Of a stretch of 64,000 nt of DNA, positions 1 through 9,282 are shown piece after piece. Below the pieces are notes generated by a model, which had not been told where the DNA came from, searched no databases, and saw only the letters and a program-made list of their open reading frames with translations. Position numbers and translations under genes: made by a program. The DNA is from Candidatus Eremiobacteraceae bacterium (GTDB lineage: Bacteria; Vulcanimicrobiota; Vulcanimicrobiia; Eremiobacterales; Eremiobacteraceae). Every line of letters begins with the position of its first letter. Position 1 is the first letter of the stretch. Where the stretch lies: positions 30,333 to 94,332 of the forward strand of contig DASTCX010000040.1 of the NCBI GenBank assembly GCA_035710745.1, written 5' to 3'.

Positions 1-65
1 CGTTAGGTTAGTCTTGCACCCGGCGCGATCGGGTCAGTAGACGGCCAACATAGTTCATCGAAACT

Positions 66-137
<72 letters not shown>

Positions 138-333
138 AGATGTCTCGCGTTCTACCACGTGGCCCTTCGCGCTGCCTGCCGGCACGAGCGAACTTCGGGC
201 AGTTCGGTGTTTGTTGCGGACATCGTGTGAAGTTCCGACGAAGCCCGTGAAGGTCGATAGCCACATGTGAATCTGACTATCACAGGTAGCGCTGGCCCTG
301 TCATATCCGGGCTGCTGGGCCAATAATACATAC

Positions 334-576
334 GTGAGGTCTTTTGCTACGGCGGCCTATCGAGACAAGGTCATGGCGGACTGGGTACGCCTGTTCAACA
401 TCATCGTTCGCATGGTCGTCTTGTCGCTCATGGTCGGAACCCTCTTGGAGTTCTTGCTCGTCAGCGTCCAAGCGGCGAAGACGAGCTCGACGGATGTCGC
501 CCGCGCAGACTATCAGGTGTTCGACTCGCAGCCGTCGCCGGACTCGCAATCCATGGGGATCGCCGGCGGCCATTAA
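334..576 (+). CDS. small single-pass membrane protein, unknown function
   Basis: An 80-codon frame starting at GTG. An ATG at 373 would give a 67-residue form that keeps everything after residue 13. The visible feature is one hydrophobic segment (LFNIIVRMVVLSLMVGTLLEF) near the N-terminus, followed by a polar tail rich in Ser, Asp and Gln that would lie on the other side of the membrane. No family was recognised. It runs toward the DUF5916-type gene, which is on the opposite strand. Overlapping frames in this stretch are less protein-like, but short genes cannot be proven by eye, so the call is tentative. Confidence 0.4.
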   Translation: MRSFATAAYRDKVMADWVRLFNIIVRMVVLSLMVGTLLEFLLVSVQAAKTSSTDVARADYQVFDSQPSPDSQSMGIAGGH

Positions 577-591
577 GATCCGCGATGGCGG

Positions 592-2667
592 TCACGTACC
601 CTTCTGGCCGCCCACGTAGAAGATCACCTTCAAGATCGCCTGCGGCACCGTCACGAGCGAGTTCGGGTCGCCGTATGCGAGGTAGAACTCTTCGTCACGC
701 GTCCGCAGGTGATACGCGACCGAGACGTTCGAACATTCGCCGATGCAGTTGCCGCCGCCGTTCGGCACGGGGGCGATGCCGATGACGCGCCGCAAGCCGA
801 GCGCGAACGACGAGCTCGAGCTGACCTGGTATGCATACGCCGCGCCGTCGAACCATTGGACGTTGTCGTTGATACCTTGCGGCATCCACTGCGCGGTGTC
901 GTCGACCGTGAACGTCAGCGAGCCGCGGCCTCCGACCTTGAGCGTCGAGCTGCGGAACCACGTGTCGAGCGTGCCGACGCCGTAGCGGCCGGTGTACCAA
1001 GCGATCGACGTCGGCGTCGACGATGCCCCATGGGTCGGGAAATTGTTCAGGTTGTTCTGCATGCCGCTGTGATAGGTGAGGCTGACGCCGGCGCTTTGCG
1101 AGATCGGCGCAAGCACGGATGTCGGCCCCGTCCCAAAGCGCCAGTAGTCGGAGCCTGAGGACAATTGCACGTCGATCGTGTTTTTCGTCAGAAGATCGAG
1201 GAGCACGCTGTTGTCGCTTTGCGCTTGGCCGTCGGTGACGCCTTGATAGCGGTCGCCGAACACGCTCACGCCGGCCGACGTCAAGATATCTTGCGGCGCG
1301 AACGACCATACGCGCGCGGAATAGAGCGCGTAGCCCGCGATGCCCGGGTGCGAATCGAAGCCATCGAGCGGATTGAACTGATCGCCGAGCTTTCGGACCG
1401 CTCCATAGAGCGCGAAGGTCTGCGATCCCCAGCCGGTGCCCGCGTCGATCCAATTCGCCTGCGATGCGTCGGTCACGAGCGTGCCCGATTCAGTCGCATA
1501 GTTCGCGTAAGCGCTGAAATTCCTGCCGTTGAACCACGACACGCCGCCCTCGTTCGAATCGTCGATGGTGCCGGGCACATCGGTCGCTACGTGTTGGAAC
1601 GCACCGTTCCAATGCGTGTCGGGCGACGTGTAGTTCAGCGCGCCGGCGGCATCCGTGCGGCCGGAGCCGATCGAGTCGAAACCGGCGAGCCCGAATAGCC
1701 CTTGGCGGCCTTCGAACGCATAGCCGTCGAGCGGCGTCGGGATCGCCGGAGTGTAGAGCGTCGTGTGGAAGCCGCCGCAGACGTCGCAGTTGAAGTTATT
1801 GTAGTAACCCGCTGATTGCGTGAAGAACGGCCGGACTTCGCCGAAGACGCGTGCATACACCGTCGGCGAGATCGATTGCTGGTCGAGCTCGACGTTCGAA
1901 AAATCCGGGTGGATCGTGCCGAAGACGGATGCCGTCTGCGTGACCGGCACCGAGAAATCTGCGCCGAAGTGCGACCCCGAACCGCTCACAGAACCGCTGG
2001 CAACTCGATCGAGACCGTAAAGGCCGATGCGCGGGCTAGGCAAGGGCGGGCGGACGACGAGCGACATAGTGACGTCGCCTGCTCGAGATACGTCGTCGGG
2101 ATTCGTTTGGGTGGCGTCGTGCGCCCATACGTCGAGCTCGCCGGTCGAGCGCACGTAGCGCGCGAACTGCATGAGCCACGTGCCCTGATGCGCACCGTGG
2201 ACGACGGCAAGCGGGATCGCCATCGTCACCGTGTAGCCGTCCGCGTTCGTCCAGCCGTGTGACTGCCATTGGGGCGCGAACGCCGTGTTCTCGCTCGAAG
2301 CCTCGTTGTGCGACCCGTTCGGGTTGGCTTCGAATTGGTATTGGAAGCCGCCGGGTCCGGTCGGCCACAGATCGACCCACACGGCGTCGTCGCTCCACGC
2401 GATTCCGCCCCCGATGTTGCTTCCGCCGGTGACCACGTCATCGCTATGCTGGTTTGCGATGATCGGCTCGTGCTGGACCGCATCGAAGCGCACGTACAGA
2501 TAATGCCCATCCGTCACAACGCGCACGGCGGTCGAGTCGGTCGCAGGCTTGTCGTGCTGAACGTTCCAGGGCAGCGTTATCGCCGTGGTGACCGGCCACG
2601 ATGCCGCGCCATGACTGCTGTCGAGCGGCGGTGGCGCCTGAACGGCGGGTACGAGCAAAGTGAGCAT
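592..2667 (-). CDS. DUF5916-type protein: CBM9-like N-terminal domain plus outer-membrane barrel
   Basis: 691 residues. Residues 1-15 are a short hydrophobic leader. Residues 20-210 resemble the carbohydrate-binding-9-like sandwich found at the front of DUF5916 proteins (YLYVRFDA, WVDLWPTG, MAIPLAVV). The family signature HPDFSNVELDQQ follows at 253-264, with RPFF at 279-282, then about 400 residues of alternating aromatic/polar strands typical of a beta barrel. The start is supported by GGAGG eight bases upstream. The likely location is the outer membrane; the transported or bound ligand is unknown, although the fold suggests glycans. A paralogue with the same architecture lies at 26576-28822. 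A good promoter lies just upstream (2697-2725). Confidence 0.82.
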   Translation of the reverse strand: MLTLLVPAVQAPPPLDSSHGAASWPVTTAITLPWNVQHDKPATDSTAVRVVTDGHYLYVRFDAVQHEPIIANQHSDDVVTGGSNIGGGIAWSDDAVWVDLWPTGPGGFQYQFEANPNGSHNEASSENTAFAPQWQSHGWTNADGYTVTMAIPLAVVHGAHQGTWLMQFARYVRSTGELDVWAHDATQTNPDDVSRAGDVTMSLVVRPPLPSPRIGLYGLDRVASGSVSGSGSHFGADFSVPVTQTASVFGTIHPDFSNVELDQQSISPTVYARVFGEVRPFFTQSAGYYNNFNCDVCGGFHTTLYTPAIPTPLDGYAFEGRQGLFGLAGFDSIGSGRTDAAGALNYTSPDTHWNGAFQHVATDVPGTIDDSNEGGVSWFNGRNFSAYANYATESGTLVTDASQANWIDAGTGWGSQTFALYGAVRKLGDQFNPLDGFDSHPGIAGYALYSARVWSFAPQDILTSAGVSVFGDRYQGVTDGQAQSDNSVLLDLLTKNTIDVQLSSGSDYWRFGTGPTSVLAPISQSAGVSLTYHSGMQNNLNNFPTHGASSTPTSIAWYTGRYGVGTLDTWFRSSTLKVGGRGSLTFTVDDTAQWMPQGINDNVQWFDGAAYAYQVSSSSSFALGLRRVIGIAPVPNGGGNCIGECSNVSVAYHLRTRDEEFYLAYGDPNSLVTVPQAILKVIFYVGGQKGT

Positions 2668-2696
2668 TTTCGCGCCTCCGACTCCCTCATGACAGA

Positions 2697-2725
2697 CGAT
2701 AACAAATCCGGATAGCCGTTGTCAA
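2697..2725 (-). promoter_or_regulatory. sigma70-type promoter for the DUF5916-type gene
   Basis: On the minus strand TTGACA (2720-2725) is followed by a 17-bp spacer and TTATCG (2697-2702). Transcription would begin about 20 bp before the gene at 2667. A perfect 12-bp palindrome, CTATAAATATAG (2726-2737), touches the upstream side of the -35 box and could be an UP-like element or an operator half. Confidence 0.6.
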
Positions 2726-2849
2726 CTATAAATATAGTAGTAGTGACTCGCACTCGAGTAGGCCGCACATATACTAATTGCTACTCGGCCCGGCCTAGAA
2801 GTGTGTCAGTGTCGGACTGCGAATCGCTGGCTCAAATTTCAGGGTCGAG

Positions 2850-2858
2850 TGGTATAAT
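2850..2858 (+). promoter_or_regulatory. extended -10 promoter next to the start codon
   Basis: TGGTATAAT (2850-2858) is a perfect TATAAT with an upstream TGn extension. No convincing -35 hexamer is seen 17 bp upstream. The ATG lies only 10 bases after the box, so the mRNA would have a leader of about 4 nt or none, and no ribosome binding site can be fitted in. Confidence 0.55.
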
Positions 2859-2868
2859 CTCGCAAGTC

Positions 2869-4158
2869 ATGAACAGGTTCACGAGTTTCAGCTTGGCGAT
2901 CGCCGCTTTGGCCGCGGGGCTCACCTTCGTCGCCACCACGAGCGCCGCGGTCGCACGTGAAGAAGCGATCTACCGTTTTACGAACGTCGCCGACGGTTTC
3001 GGGCCGCTCGGACTCGTCGCCGACGCAGAGGGTGATCTCTACGGCACGACCTACCTCGGAGGCCCGAACACGAATTGCTATCTGGGCTGCGGCACGGTCT
3101 TCGAACTGTCGCCACCCTCGACGCCGGGCGGCAAGTGGACGAAGACGACGATCCACGCCTTCAATTCGGACGGTGTCGACGGTTACCAGCCGACGCCGAC
3201 GATCTTCCTCGCCGACCCTGAGGGCAACGTCTACGGCACGACGTACTCCGGCGGCGCGCACAACGCCGGCGCCGTCTACGAACTCGTGCCACCGATCGAG
3301 CAGAACGAGCCGTGGACCGAGTACATCCTCTTCTCCTTCCAGTACGGCGGTACGAGTCCCGACATCGGCGACGCGCTGTTCCCGACTGCTGGTGGCGGAT
3401 TCTACGCGACGACTATCGAGGGTGGATCTGCCGGAGGCGGCACGCTTTCGAGCCTATCGCCTGGGACCCGTTCGCTCAAGCTAAACGTTCTCCACGCATT
3501 CGATCGGCAGCGCAACGCTCGGCCCCCTGGACGATCACTCGTCTTGGATCGTAGCGGTAACATCTACGGGATCAGGTTCGGCATGAACGGCGTGTGCACG
3601 CCCGATTTCCCCTCGTATTGCGGCACGGTATACCGCTTTATGCCCGGCACGTCAAAGTACGACGTACTCCACCGCTTCGAGGGCGAGAGCGACGGCTGGT
3701 TCCCGAACAACGAATTGACGCTCGGCGCGAACGGTCATCTCTTCGGAACGACGCAGGCAGGCGGCGCCTACACCCAGGGCATCGTGTTCGAGCTCGAGCC
3801 GAATAAGAGCGGTCCGCCGTGGATCGAAAATATAGTCTTGAGCCTCGGCGCCGATGGCGACTTTGACCCACTGGGTGGCGTCGTCTTAGGGAACGGTGGC
3901 TCTCTCTTCGGCACGACATCTGGCAACAACATCAACGCCGGCGCGGTCTACCGCTTGTCGCCGCCCGGCATGCAGGGCGGATCTTGGACGGAGTCGATTC
4001 TTTACCGCTTTAGCGGCGGTGCGGATGGCGACATGCCAAACGACCAGCTGACCCGAGGACGCGACGGATTCCTATATGGCACGACGTACGCCGGCGGTAA
4101 GGGAACGTGCTCGTACTACGGTCCCGGCTGCGGCGTCATCTTTCGCGTCGCGCCGTAA
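2869..4158 (+). CDS. exported GloVer-repeat beta-propeller protein
   Basis: 429 residues from the ATG at 2869. The reading frame stays open further upstream, but this start gives a clean signal peptide (MNRFTSFSLAIAALAAG...AVA) and sits just after the promoter. The mature part holds seven repeats built around YGTTYxGG followed by GxVFELxPP (for example GDLYGTTYLGG, GNVYGTTYSGG, GHLFGTTQAGG). Seven such repeats suggest a seven-bladed propeller, the arrangement of choice-of-anchor GloVer proteins. It is probably periplasmic or surface exposed, and its ligand is unknown. A second protein of the same kind lies at 38204-39445. Confidence 0.85.
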   Translation: MNRFTSFSLAIAALAAGLTFVATTSAAVAREEAIYRFTNVADGFGPLGLVADAEGDLYGTTYLGGPNTNCYLGCGTVFELSPPSTPGGKWTKTTIHAFNSDGVDGYQPTPTIFLADPEGNVYGTTYSGGAHNAGAVYELVPPIEQNEPWTEYILFSFQYGGTSPDIGDALFPTAGGGFYATTIEGGSAGGGTLSSLSPGTRSLKLNVLHAFDRQRNARPPGRSLVLDRSGNIYGIRFGMNGVCTPDFPSYCGTVYRFMPGTSKYDVLHRFEGESDGWFPNNELTLGANGHLFGTTQAGGAYTQGIVFELEPNKSGPPWIENIVLSLGADGDFDPLGGVVLGNGGSLFGTTSGNNINAGAVYRLSPPGMQGGSWTESILYRFSGGADGDMPNDQLTRGRDGFLYGTTYAGGKGTCSYYGPGCGVIFRVAP

Positions 4159-4426
4159 GCGGCAGTCCCCGCGTGCCGAAGAACGTCGCTGAACCTGGCA
4201 TGACGACGTATGTCCAGCCGCCCTTTGCGGGCGATTTGCGCAAGATCGCGGTGAATCGCTTGTCCATGAAACGCTCATTGGAGGAAGTGTCGGCACGTCT
4301 AGATTTCTGACGGCGCTGTTCGAGACCTAGGCCATTGGTCGCAAGTGCCTTCCTCCTCGCTTCATTAAGACACGACTCAACTGGGCGTCGCCTAGTCGCT
4401 TCGGATCTTGAGGAGGATCGAACTTG

Positions 4427-6103
4427 ATGAAGCCCCTGAGCTTCTTGTGTCGCATCGCGTTCACACTAGCGTTCGTCGTTGCGTTGCTTGCGACTGCGTC
4501 GCACTCCGCGCTTGCGTTTAACCCGACCGTCACAGCGCAGCCCGTCATCGGACGGCTCGTCTACATGCATCAGGTCAACATGCGGTTCGCCCCGCAGGCG
4601 AAGTACATCCCGATGACTCGCGAGGGCGAGATGCCGTTCCTCGTCGGCGTCAGCCCGGCGACGTGGTATCTGCGCAAAGAGGCAGCGCGGCACAATCCGA
4701 TGGCGCCGTACGACGTGCACGCGTTCCCCGGCAACTACGATCTGATGCCGAACACGCCACCGGCGAGCGTGAAGTTCGACGGCATGGCCGACTCCGCGAG
4801 CATCTGCCAGTATTTCGGCGGTTGCGAGCCGCCCGACATGGCCGTCGCAGCGTCGTCAAGTTTCGAAGTCCAAGCGGTCAACACGTCGGTGGCCGTCTAC
4901 GACCCGACCGGCGCGATCCAGCCCGGCTGGCCGAAAAATTCGCAAGTATTTTTCAACGTTCCGAACCCAGGTTCGTGCGATCCGAACGGTCCGTTCACGA
5001 GCGATCCCCGCGCCATCTACGATCCCACGGACGGCCACTACTGGGTAGCCATGCTCCAAGTCGAGGGCGCGTTCGGTATCAACAACTGCCCGCTTCAGTC
5101 GCTCTATTGGGTGGCGGTCACGCAAACAACCGACCCGAACGGCACGTGGAACGTCTACGCGTTCGACATGACGTTCGGCGCGCAAAATGCGGCTGACTAC
5201 ACGCAGATCGGTCTCGATAAGCGGGCATTCTATTTCGGCGGAAATATGTTCAACAAGTTCGGATCGGCCTATCTGTACGACGAGATCTTCGCCGCGAGCA
5301 AGGCAGGTATGGAAGCCGGTTCGACCGTCACCGCGCACGGACTGAAGGATATCAAGGTCGGGTCGACGCTGCTCGACACCGTCCAGCCGGTTGTCGCGGA
5401 AGGGCGCTCGGCACCCGCCGAGTTGTTCGTCAGCTCGTTCAACATGGACTCCGACTGCTCGAGCGCCTGCACCGGCATCAACGTGCTCGCGATGGCGCAC
5501 GCTCTGACGAACCCGTCGCTCACGATGCAAACGGCGACGTCGATGAACTACTCGTATCCGCCGAACGCGGACGAACCCGGCTGTTCGCAGTGCGTTGAGA
5601 CGCTCGATACGCGCATCTCGGCGACGCCGGTGTACACGAAAGGCAACATCTGGTTCGCTCTGGGCACCGGTGCGAATAACGGTTCGGGCGGTACGGTTCC
5701 CGGCGTCATGTGGGGCGAGATCACGCCGACGTTCAGCGGAACATCGCTGACCGCCGCGACGATGGCGCAGAACGGCGTGTTGTCGTTCACGGGCGACCGC
5801 GACGCGTCGTTCGGCGCGCCGATGCCCGACAAGGCCGGCAACATGGCCATGGTCTTCGACTCGATGAGCAGCACGCTCAACCCGTCGATCTACTACGCGG
5901 GCCGCCGGCACGCCGACGCGCTCGGCACGCTGGAGAATCCCCGCCTCCTTCGGATGGGCATCACGGCCACGTTCGACGGACGCTGGGGCGACTACGAAGC
6001 GTCGAGCTACGAGGGAACTACGACGAATCGCATCTGGATGGCGTCTGAGTATTCGCCGTCCAACGGCGACTGGGCCTCAGAACTCGGCGCAACCAAGTTC
6101 TAA
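4427..6103 (+). CDS. large exported protein of unknown function
   Basis: 558 residues. AGGAGG at 4411-4416 lies 10 bases before the ATG at 4427; a TTG one codon earlier is less likely. A signal peptide covers about residues 1-31 (ALLATASHSALAF). The mature region has motifs such as SDPRAIYDPTDGHYW and TDPNGTWNVYAFD, which recall the bladed, sialidase-like repeats of secreted proteins that report on dated or sampled values; paired cysteines (CQYFGGCEPP, CSSACTG, CSQC) suggest disulfides. No catalytic motif was recognised. The 268-bp space upstream shows no other gene. A palindromic element and a terminator follow directly. Confidence 0.75.
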   Translation: MKPLSFLCRIAFTLAFVVALLATASHSALAFNPTVTAQPVIGRLVYMHQVNMRFAPQAKYIPMTREGEMPFLVGVSPATWYLRKEAARHNPMAPYDVHAFPGNYDLMPNTPPASVKFDGMADSASICQYFGGCEPPDMAVAASSSFEVQAVNTSVAVYDPTGAIQPGWPKNSQVFFNVPNPGSCDPNGPFTSDPRAIYDPTDGHYWVAMLQVEGAFGINNCPLQSLYWVAVTQTTDPNGTWNVYAFDMTFGAQNAADYTQIGLDKRAFYFGGNMFNKFGSAYLYDEIFAASKAGMEAGSTVTAHGLKDIKVGSTLLDTVQPVVAEGRSAPAELFVSSFNMDSDCSSACTGINVLAMAHALTNPSLTMQTATSMNYSYPPNADEPGCSQCVETLDTRISATPVYTKGNIWFALGTGANNGSGGTVPGVMWGEITPTFSGTSLTAATMAQNGVLSFTGDRDASFGAPMPDKAGNMAMVFDSMSSTLNPSIYYAGRRHADALGTLENPRLLRMGITATFDGRWGDYEASSYEGTTTNRIWMASEYSPSNGDWASELGATKF

Positions 6104-6127
6104 CCAACGATCCCGACAATGACTGTA

Positions 6128-6151
6128 GCGGTCGAGCTTTAGCTCGACCGC
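6128..6151 (+). repeat. intergenic palindromic element, copy 1
   Basis: GCGGTCGAGCT-TT-AGCTCGACCGC, an 11-bp perfect stem with a two-base centre, followed by CGCGG. It lies between the convergent ends of the 4427-6103 gene and the 6209-7594 gene. Same family as the copies at 12865, 12915, 17725, 18892 (partial), 56214 and 62396. Confidence 0.8.
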
Positions 6152-6177
6152 CGCGGCCTCGCCTCACTTAATGTAGT

Positions 6178-6205
6178 AGGCCGGGCGAATGCTCGGCCTT
6201 TTTTT
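6178..6205 (+). terminator. rho-independent terminator
   Basis: AGGCCGGGC-GAAT-GCTCGGCCT forms a nine-pair stem with one G-T pair, directly followed by seven T. It ends the 4427-6103 transcript. A very similar unit (TAGTAGGCC...) follows palindromic element copy 4 at 17777. Confidence 0.85.
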
Positions 6206-6208
6206 CGT

Positions 6209-7594
6209 TCATATCGCTCCGGGTCGCGACGTGTGTGGATGCATACGTTCCGGCGGCGCCATCCTCGTGACGTTCGTCATCGGCAACCGCGGCGCGTCGA
6301 CGCCAGTCCGCTTCGCGACGATCCGGTATTCGAAGCTCAGGCTGTGATGCCCATGCCGCAGCTCGCGCACGATGAACCCGTTCGGCCCGCGAGTCGCGAC
6401 GAAAAGCCCCTCGCAGTCGCCTTCCGGCGTCACCGCCACGAGGTACTCGCTCGCCGGATCGATGACGTTGACGAATTTCGGATCAAGCGCGACGTTCGCG
6501 ACTCCGTCGATCAGAGTCGCTTCACCGTTGTCCTCGATCGTCGGCTCGGTCTCCATCGGTGCGTACTCGTCGACATCGTGGACGCGCTTTCCACCGATGA
6601 TGCAGCCCGAATTACAAGAGCCGTGCGTATGGATGAGCCCGTCGATGAATATGTCACCGCCGTCGGTCACGTTGAAGTCGGCGGTGCCCGATGAATTCTC
6701 CAGGTTCAAGACGCCCGTTCCCGTGTTCGACGTGCCCGAGAAAATGTCGAGGACTTGGGAGGCTCCCGGTGCGGCTGAGAAGGTCACCGTTCCGGAATCT
6801 ATCCGCAGCCCGTTCCCGCCCTCTATGCTCCCCAATGCGCTCAGGGTGCCCTGATCGCTGATTTTCCCCACGATCAGGTTGCCGCTCAGAAGCCCCGCGC
6901 CGGTGCTCGACACTTGGAAAACGTCTCCTGAAGGCCCGACTCCTTCGATGAGCAGGTTCGTCGGCCCCGATGTATGCTGGACGACGAGCGAAGACGCCGA
7001 GTCGTTCGGGCCCTGATTCGTCACGATCGACGACGCGCTTTGCGAGAAGGCATAGATGCCGTTCGCGCTCGTGCCGTTGCCGAACGCGTGAAGGCCGTCG
7101 TCCGCCGGACCGCCGTCGGCGAGCACGCCCGCGCCGTTGTTGTCGTGCGTCGTCGCTATGTCGCGGCCGGCGACACCGAAGGCGCCCGCTCCCGCGGTTT
7201 GTCCATAGACGCCGGTGGAGAGCGCCGATAGGCCCTGCACGGCATTGTACGACGCCGACGTGCCGGTCACGCCGGCCCCAAAGGTCGAGGTGCCGAGCAC
7301 TCCGGAATCGAGGTTGCCTGACGTGCTCAGATCCTCGCCGAGAACGCCCGCCTTGCCGGCCGTCTTTCCCGCGCTCTTGAACTTCGTCTGGCCGTGCAGC
7401 GCGTTGCCCTTCATCGAGACGCCCTTGATAGCGTCACCCGAGCCCGTGTTATCCCACTCCAAGCAGGGCGTCGAGAGCGCACACGACATCGCACCCTCGA
7501 TCGCCGCCCGCGCCGGCGGTATCGTGACCGTGACGATCGCACAGATCGTGAGCGCGGCACATGTCGCGATCAGCGCTCGTAGATGTTTGCCCAT
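6209..7594 (-). CDS. exported GVxG-repeat protein (paralogue A)
   Basis: 461 residues from the ATG at 7594. The frame is open upstream, but there it overlaps the neighbouring gene. A signal peptide occupies residues 1-30 (ending PPARAAIE). The body carries irregular glycine-rich repeats (GVLGEDLSTSG, GVTGTSASYNAVQG, GVYGQTAGAGAFGVAGR), like the stacked strands of surface or fibre proteins. The conserved C-terminal domain (TIEDNGEATL...DPKFVNVID...YLVAVTPEGDC) is shared with the upstream paralogue. Its ATG overlaps the TGA of that paralogue by one base, so translation is probably coupled. Function unknown. Confidence 0.8.
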   Translation of the reverse strand: MGKHLRALIATCAALTICAIVTVTIPPARAAIEGAMSCALSTPCLEWDNTGSGDAIKGVSMKGNALHGQTKFKSAGKTAGKAGVLGEDLSTSGNLDSGVLGTSTFGAGVTGTSASYNAVQGLSALSTGVYGQTAGAGAFGVAGRDIATTHDNNGAGVLADGGPADDGLHAFGNGTSANGIYAFSQSASSIVTNQGPNDSASSLVVQHTSGPTNLLIEGVGPSGDVFQVSSTGAGLLSGNLIVGKISDQGTLSALGSIEGGNGLRIDSGTVTFSAAPGASQVLDIFSGTSNTGTGVLNLENSSGTADFNVTDGGDIFIDGLIHTHGSCNSGCIIGGKRVHDVDEYAPMETEPTIEDNGEATLIDGVANVALDPKFVNVIDPASEYLVAVTPEGDCEGLFVATRGPNGFIVRELRHGHHSLSFEYRIVAKRTGVDAPRLPMTNVTRMAPPERMHPHTSRPGAI

Positions 7595-9021
7595 CAGTGA
7601 CCTCTTTTCAGCACGCGACGGACGGCGTGCGGCGCCGGCGGCATCGCGACCGGACGGACATCCATCATCGGCAGCCGCGCCCCGCTCACGCCGAAGCGCT
7701 TCGCGACGATGCGATATGCGAACCCGAGCGTCGCATGACCGCCCTGAAGTTCGCGTACGACGAAGCCGTCCGAGCGGCGATCGGCGACGTAGAGGCCTCG
7801 GCAATCGCCTTCCGGCGTGATCAATACGACGTAGTCCGAATTCGTGTCGATGACATTCGCGAACTTGGGATCGAGCTGCACATGCGCCACGCCTCCGACG
7901 AGCGTCGCTTCCCCTGTGTCCTCGATCGTCGGTTCTGCTTCGGATGAAGCATACGCATCGACCGAGCGCACTTGTTTGCCGCCTTGAAGACAACCGGTAT
8001 GGCACGACCCGACGGTAAACAAGTGACCCTGGAGGTACATGTTGCCGTACGTCGTGACTCTCAAATCCGTAAACCCGGCGTGGCCGACGTCGAAGACATC
8101 CTGTTCGAAGCCGTTTGAGCCCTCGGCCCCTTGGACGTAGACGGTCGGCACGTTCGTGTTGTCGTAGCTGATGAGCCACGCCGCGTTGCTGTCCGGGCTC
8201 GTCACATACAGCGCAGCGGCATTGGAGGGACCGTAATCGTCCAACACCCCGGAGTTTGCGATCGAGGTGCTTTGCACGGCGCCGGCATTCAGTGATCCGG
8301 CGAACAGCTCGCCGGAGAACGCGGCGGTCCCTGAGTCCTGAAGATAGAAGATGTTCCCCGACGTGCCTTGGACTGAGATCGCGTCGTTGATGACCTTGCC
8401 CGTGTCATTGATCGAAAGTGTCGGCGCTAGGTCGGTCGATCCGACGTTAAGGGCGAGCGCCGAACCGGTCTGCGAGAACGCGTAGACGCCGTTCGCGTTC
8501 GCACCGTTGCCGAACGCGTGCAACCCGTCATCGCTGGAACCGCCGTCCGCGAGCACGCCCGCACCGTTGTTGTCGTGCGAGGTCGCCGTGTTGCGGCCGG
8601 CGACGCCAAAGCCGGGAGCGGAGCTGCTCTGGCCGTAGACCCCGCTCCCGACGCTTGAGGAGAACCCCTGAACCCCGTTGTAGGCCGATGACGTGCCGGT
8701 GACTCCCGCTCCATTCGTCGACACGCCGGACACGCCTGAATCGAGATTTCCCGAGGTCGAAAGATCCTCGCCGAGCACGCCGGCCGTTCCCGAGGTTTTG
8801 CCGGCGCTCTTGAACTTCGTCTGCCCGTGCAGCGCGTTGCCCCTAGAAGAGACGCCCTTGACCGCATCCCCGCCACCGGTGTTATCCCATTCCAGACATG
8901 GCGCCGATTGCGCGCACGACATCGCATCCTCTATCGCCGCGCGAGCGGGTGGGATCGATGCTATGCCAACGACAACGGCGGCGATAGCGAGGCAGATCAG
9001 GCTAAGCTTCGTGTGTTTCAT
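7594..9021 (-). CDS. exported GVxG-repeat protein (paralogue B)
   Basis: 475 residues from the ATG at 9021, with a signal peptide of about 28 residues (MKHTKLSLICLAIAAVVVGI...PPARA). It shares with the downstream gene the mature N-terminus (SCAxSxPCLEWDNTG), the repeats (GVSGVSTNGAGVTGTSSAYN), a DDGLHAFGNG block, and the C-terminal domain with TPEGDC and YRIVAKR. The two proteins are clearly a tandem duplication that then diverged in the middle. The paired cysteines near the mature N-terminus and the CxxGC in the C-terminal third may form disulfides. The role could be a surface fibre or adhesin-like scaffold; this is inference only. Confidence 0.8.
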   Translation of the reverse strand: MKHTKLSLICLAIAAVVVGIASIPPARAAIEDAMSCAQSAPCLEWDNTGGGDAVKGVSSRGNALHGQTKFKSAGKTSGTAGVLGEDLSTSGNLDSGVSGVSTNGAGVTGTSSAYNGVQGFSSSVGSGVYGQSSSAPGFGVAGRNTATSHDNNGAGVLADGGSSDDGLHAFGNGANANGVYAFSQTGSALALNVGSTDLAPTLSINDTGKVINDAISVQGTSGNIFYLQDSGTAAFSGELFAGSLNAGAVQSTSIANSGVLDDYGPSNAAALYVTSPDSNAAWLISYDNTNVPTVYVQGAEGSNGFEQDVFDVGHAGFTDLRVTTYGNMYLQGHLFTVGSCHTGCLQGGKQVRSVDAYASSEAEPTIEDTGEATLVGGVAHVQLDPKFANVIDTNSDYVVLITPEGDCRGLYVADRRSDGFVVRELQGGHATLGFAYRIVAKRFGVSGARLPMMDVRPVAMPPAPHAVRRVLKRGH

Positions 9022-9058
9022 GACGACAAGGTAACAGAGCGCCGTGCGCGCCGCGTGC

Positions 9059-9256
9059 TTATCGCCGCTGAACGCTCGGGTCCGACCGCAATTGGAGCGA
9101 GATGAAGTCGCCGACTTCAGCGGCACTTCCGACGAACAATCGGCGACCTGTCGCCACGTGCTGCACCGAGCCGCGCCACTGCGGATCGGCGCCGCCGCGC
9201 TCCCGCCACATCCGAACGAGGAAGACGTGTTCTGTCCGCTGGTCGCCGTTGTCCAA
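9059..9256 (-). CDS. small conserved-looking protein, unknown function
   Basis: 65 residues if the TTG at 9256 is the start; no ATG is well placed. The sequence EHVFLVRMWRERGG...WRGSVQHVATGRR followed by VGDFISLQL has the look of a real compact domain: an arginine- and tryptophan-rich strand pair, then a helix that contacts DNA, RNA or a partner. I recall similar short stand-alone proteins, but cannot name a family with certainty. It lies 26 bp downstream of the SARP-type regulator gene, same strand, so it may be the last gene of that transcript. Confidence 0.5.
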   Translation of the reverse strand: MDNGDQRTEHVFLVRMWRERGGADPQWRGSVQHVATGRRLFVGSAAEVGDFISLQLRSDPSVQRR

Positions 9257-9282
9257 TGACCGCTCCGCTCGAAAGCCGTGGA

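Noticed and set aside
4856..5911. 351-codon open frame on the minus strand
   Set aside because: Antisense to the exported protein at 4427-6103; arginine-rich, with no recognisable domain.
7595..8179. Upstream extension of the 6209-7594 gene
   Set aside because: It would overlap almost half of the paralogue B gene; the signal peptide starts at the ATG at 7594.
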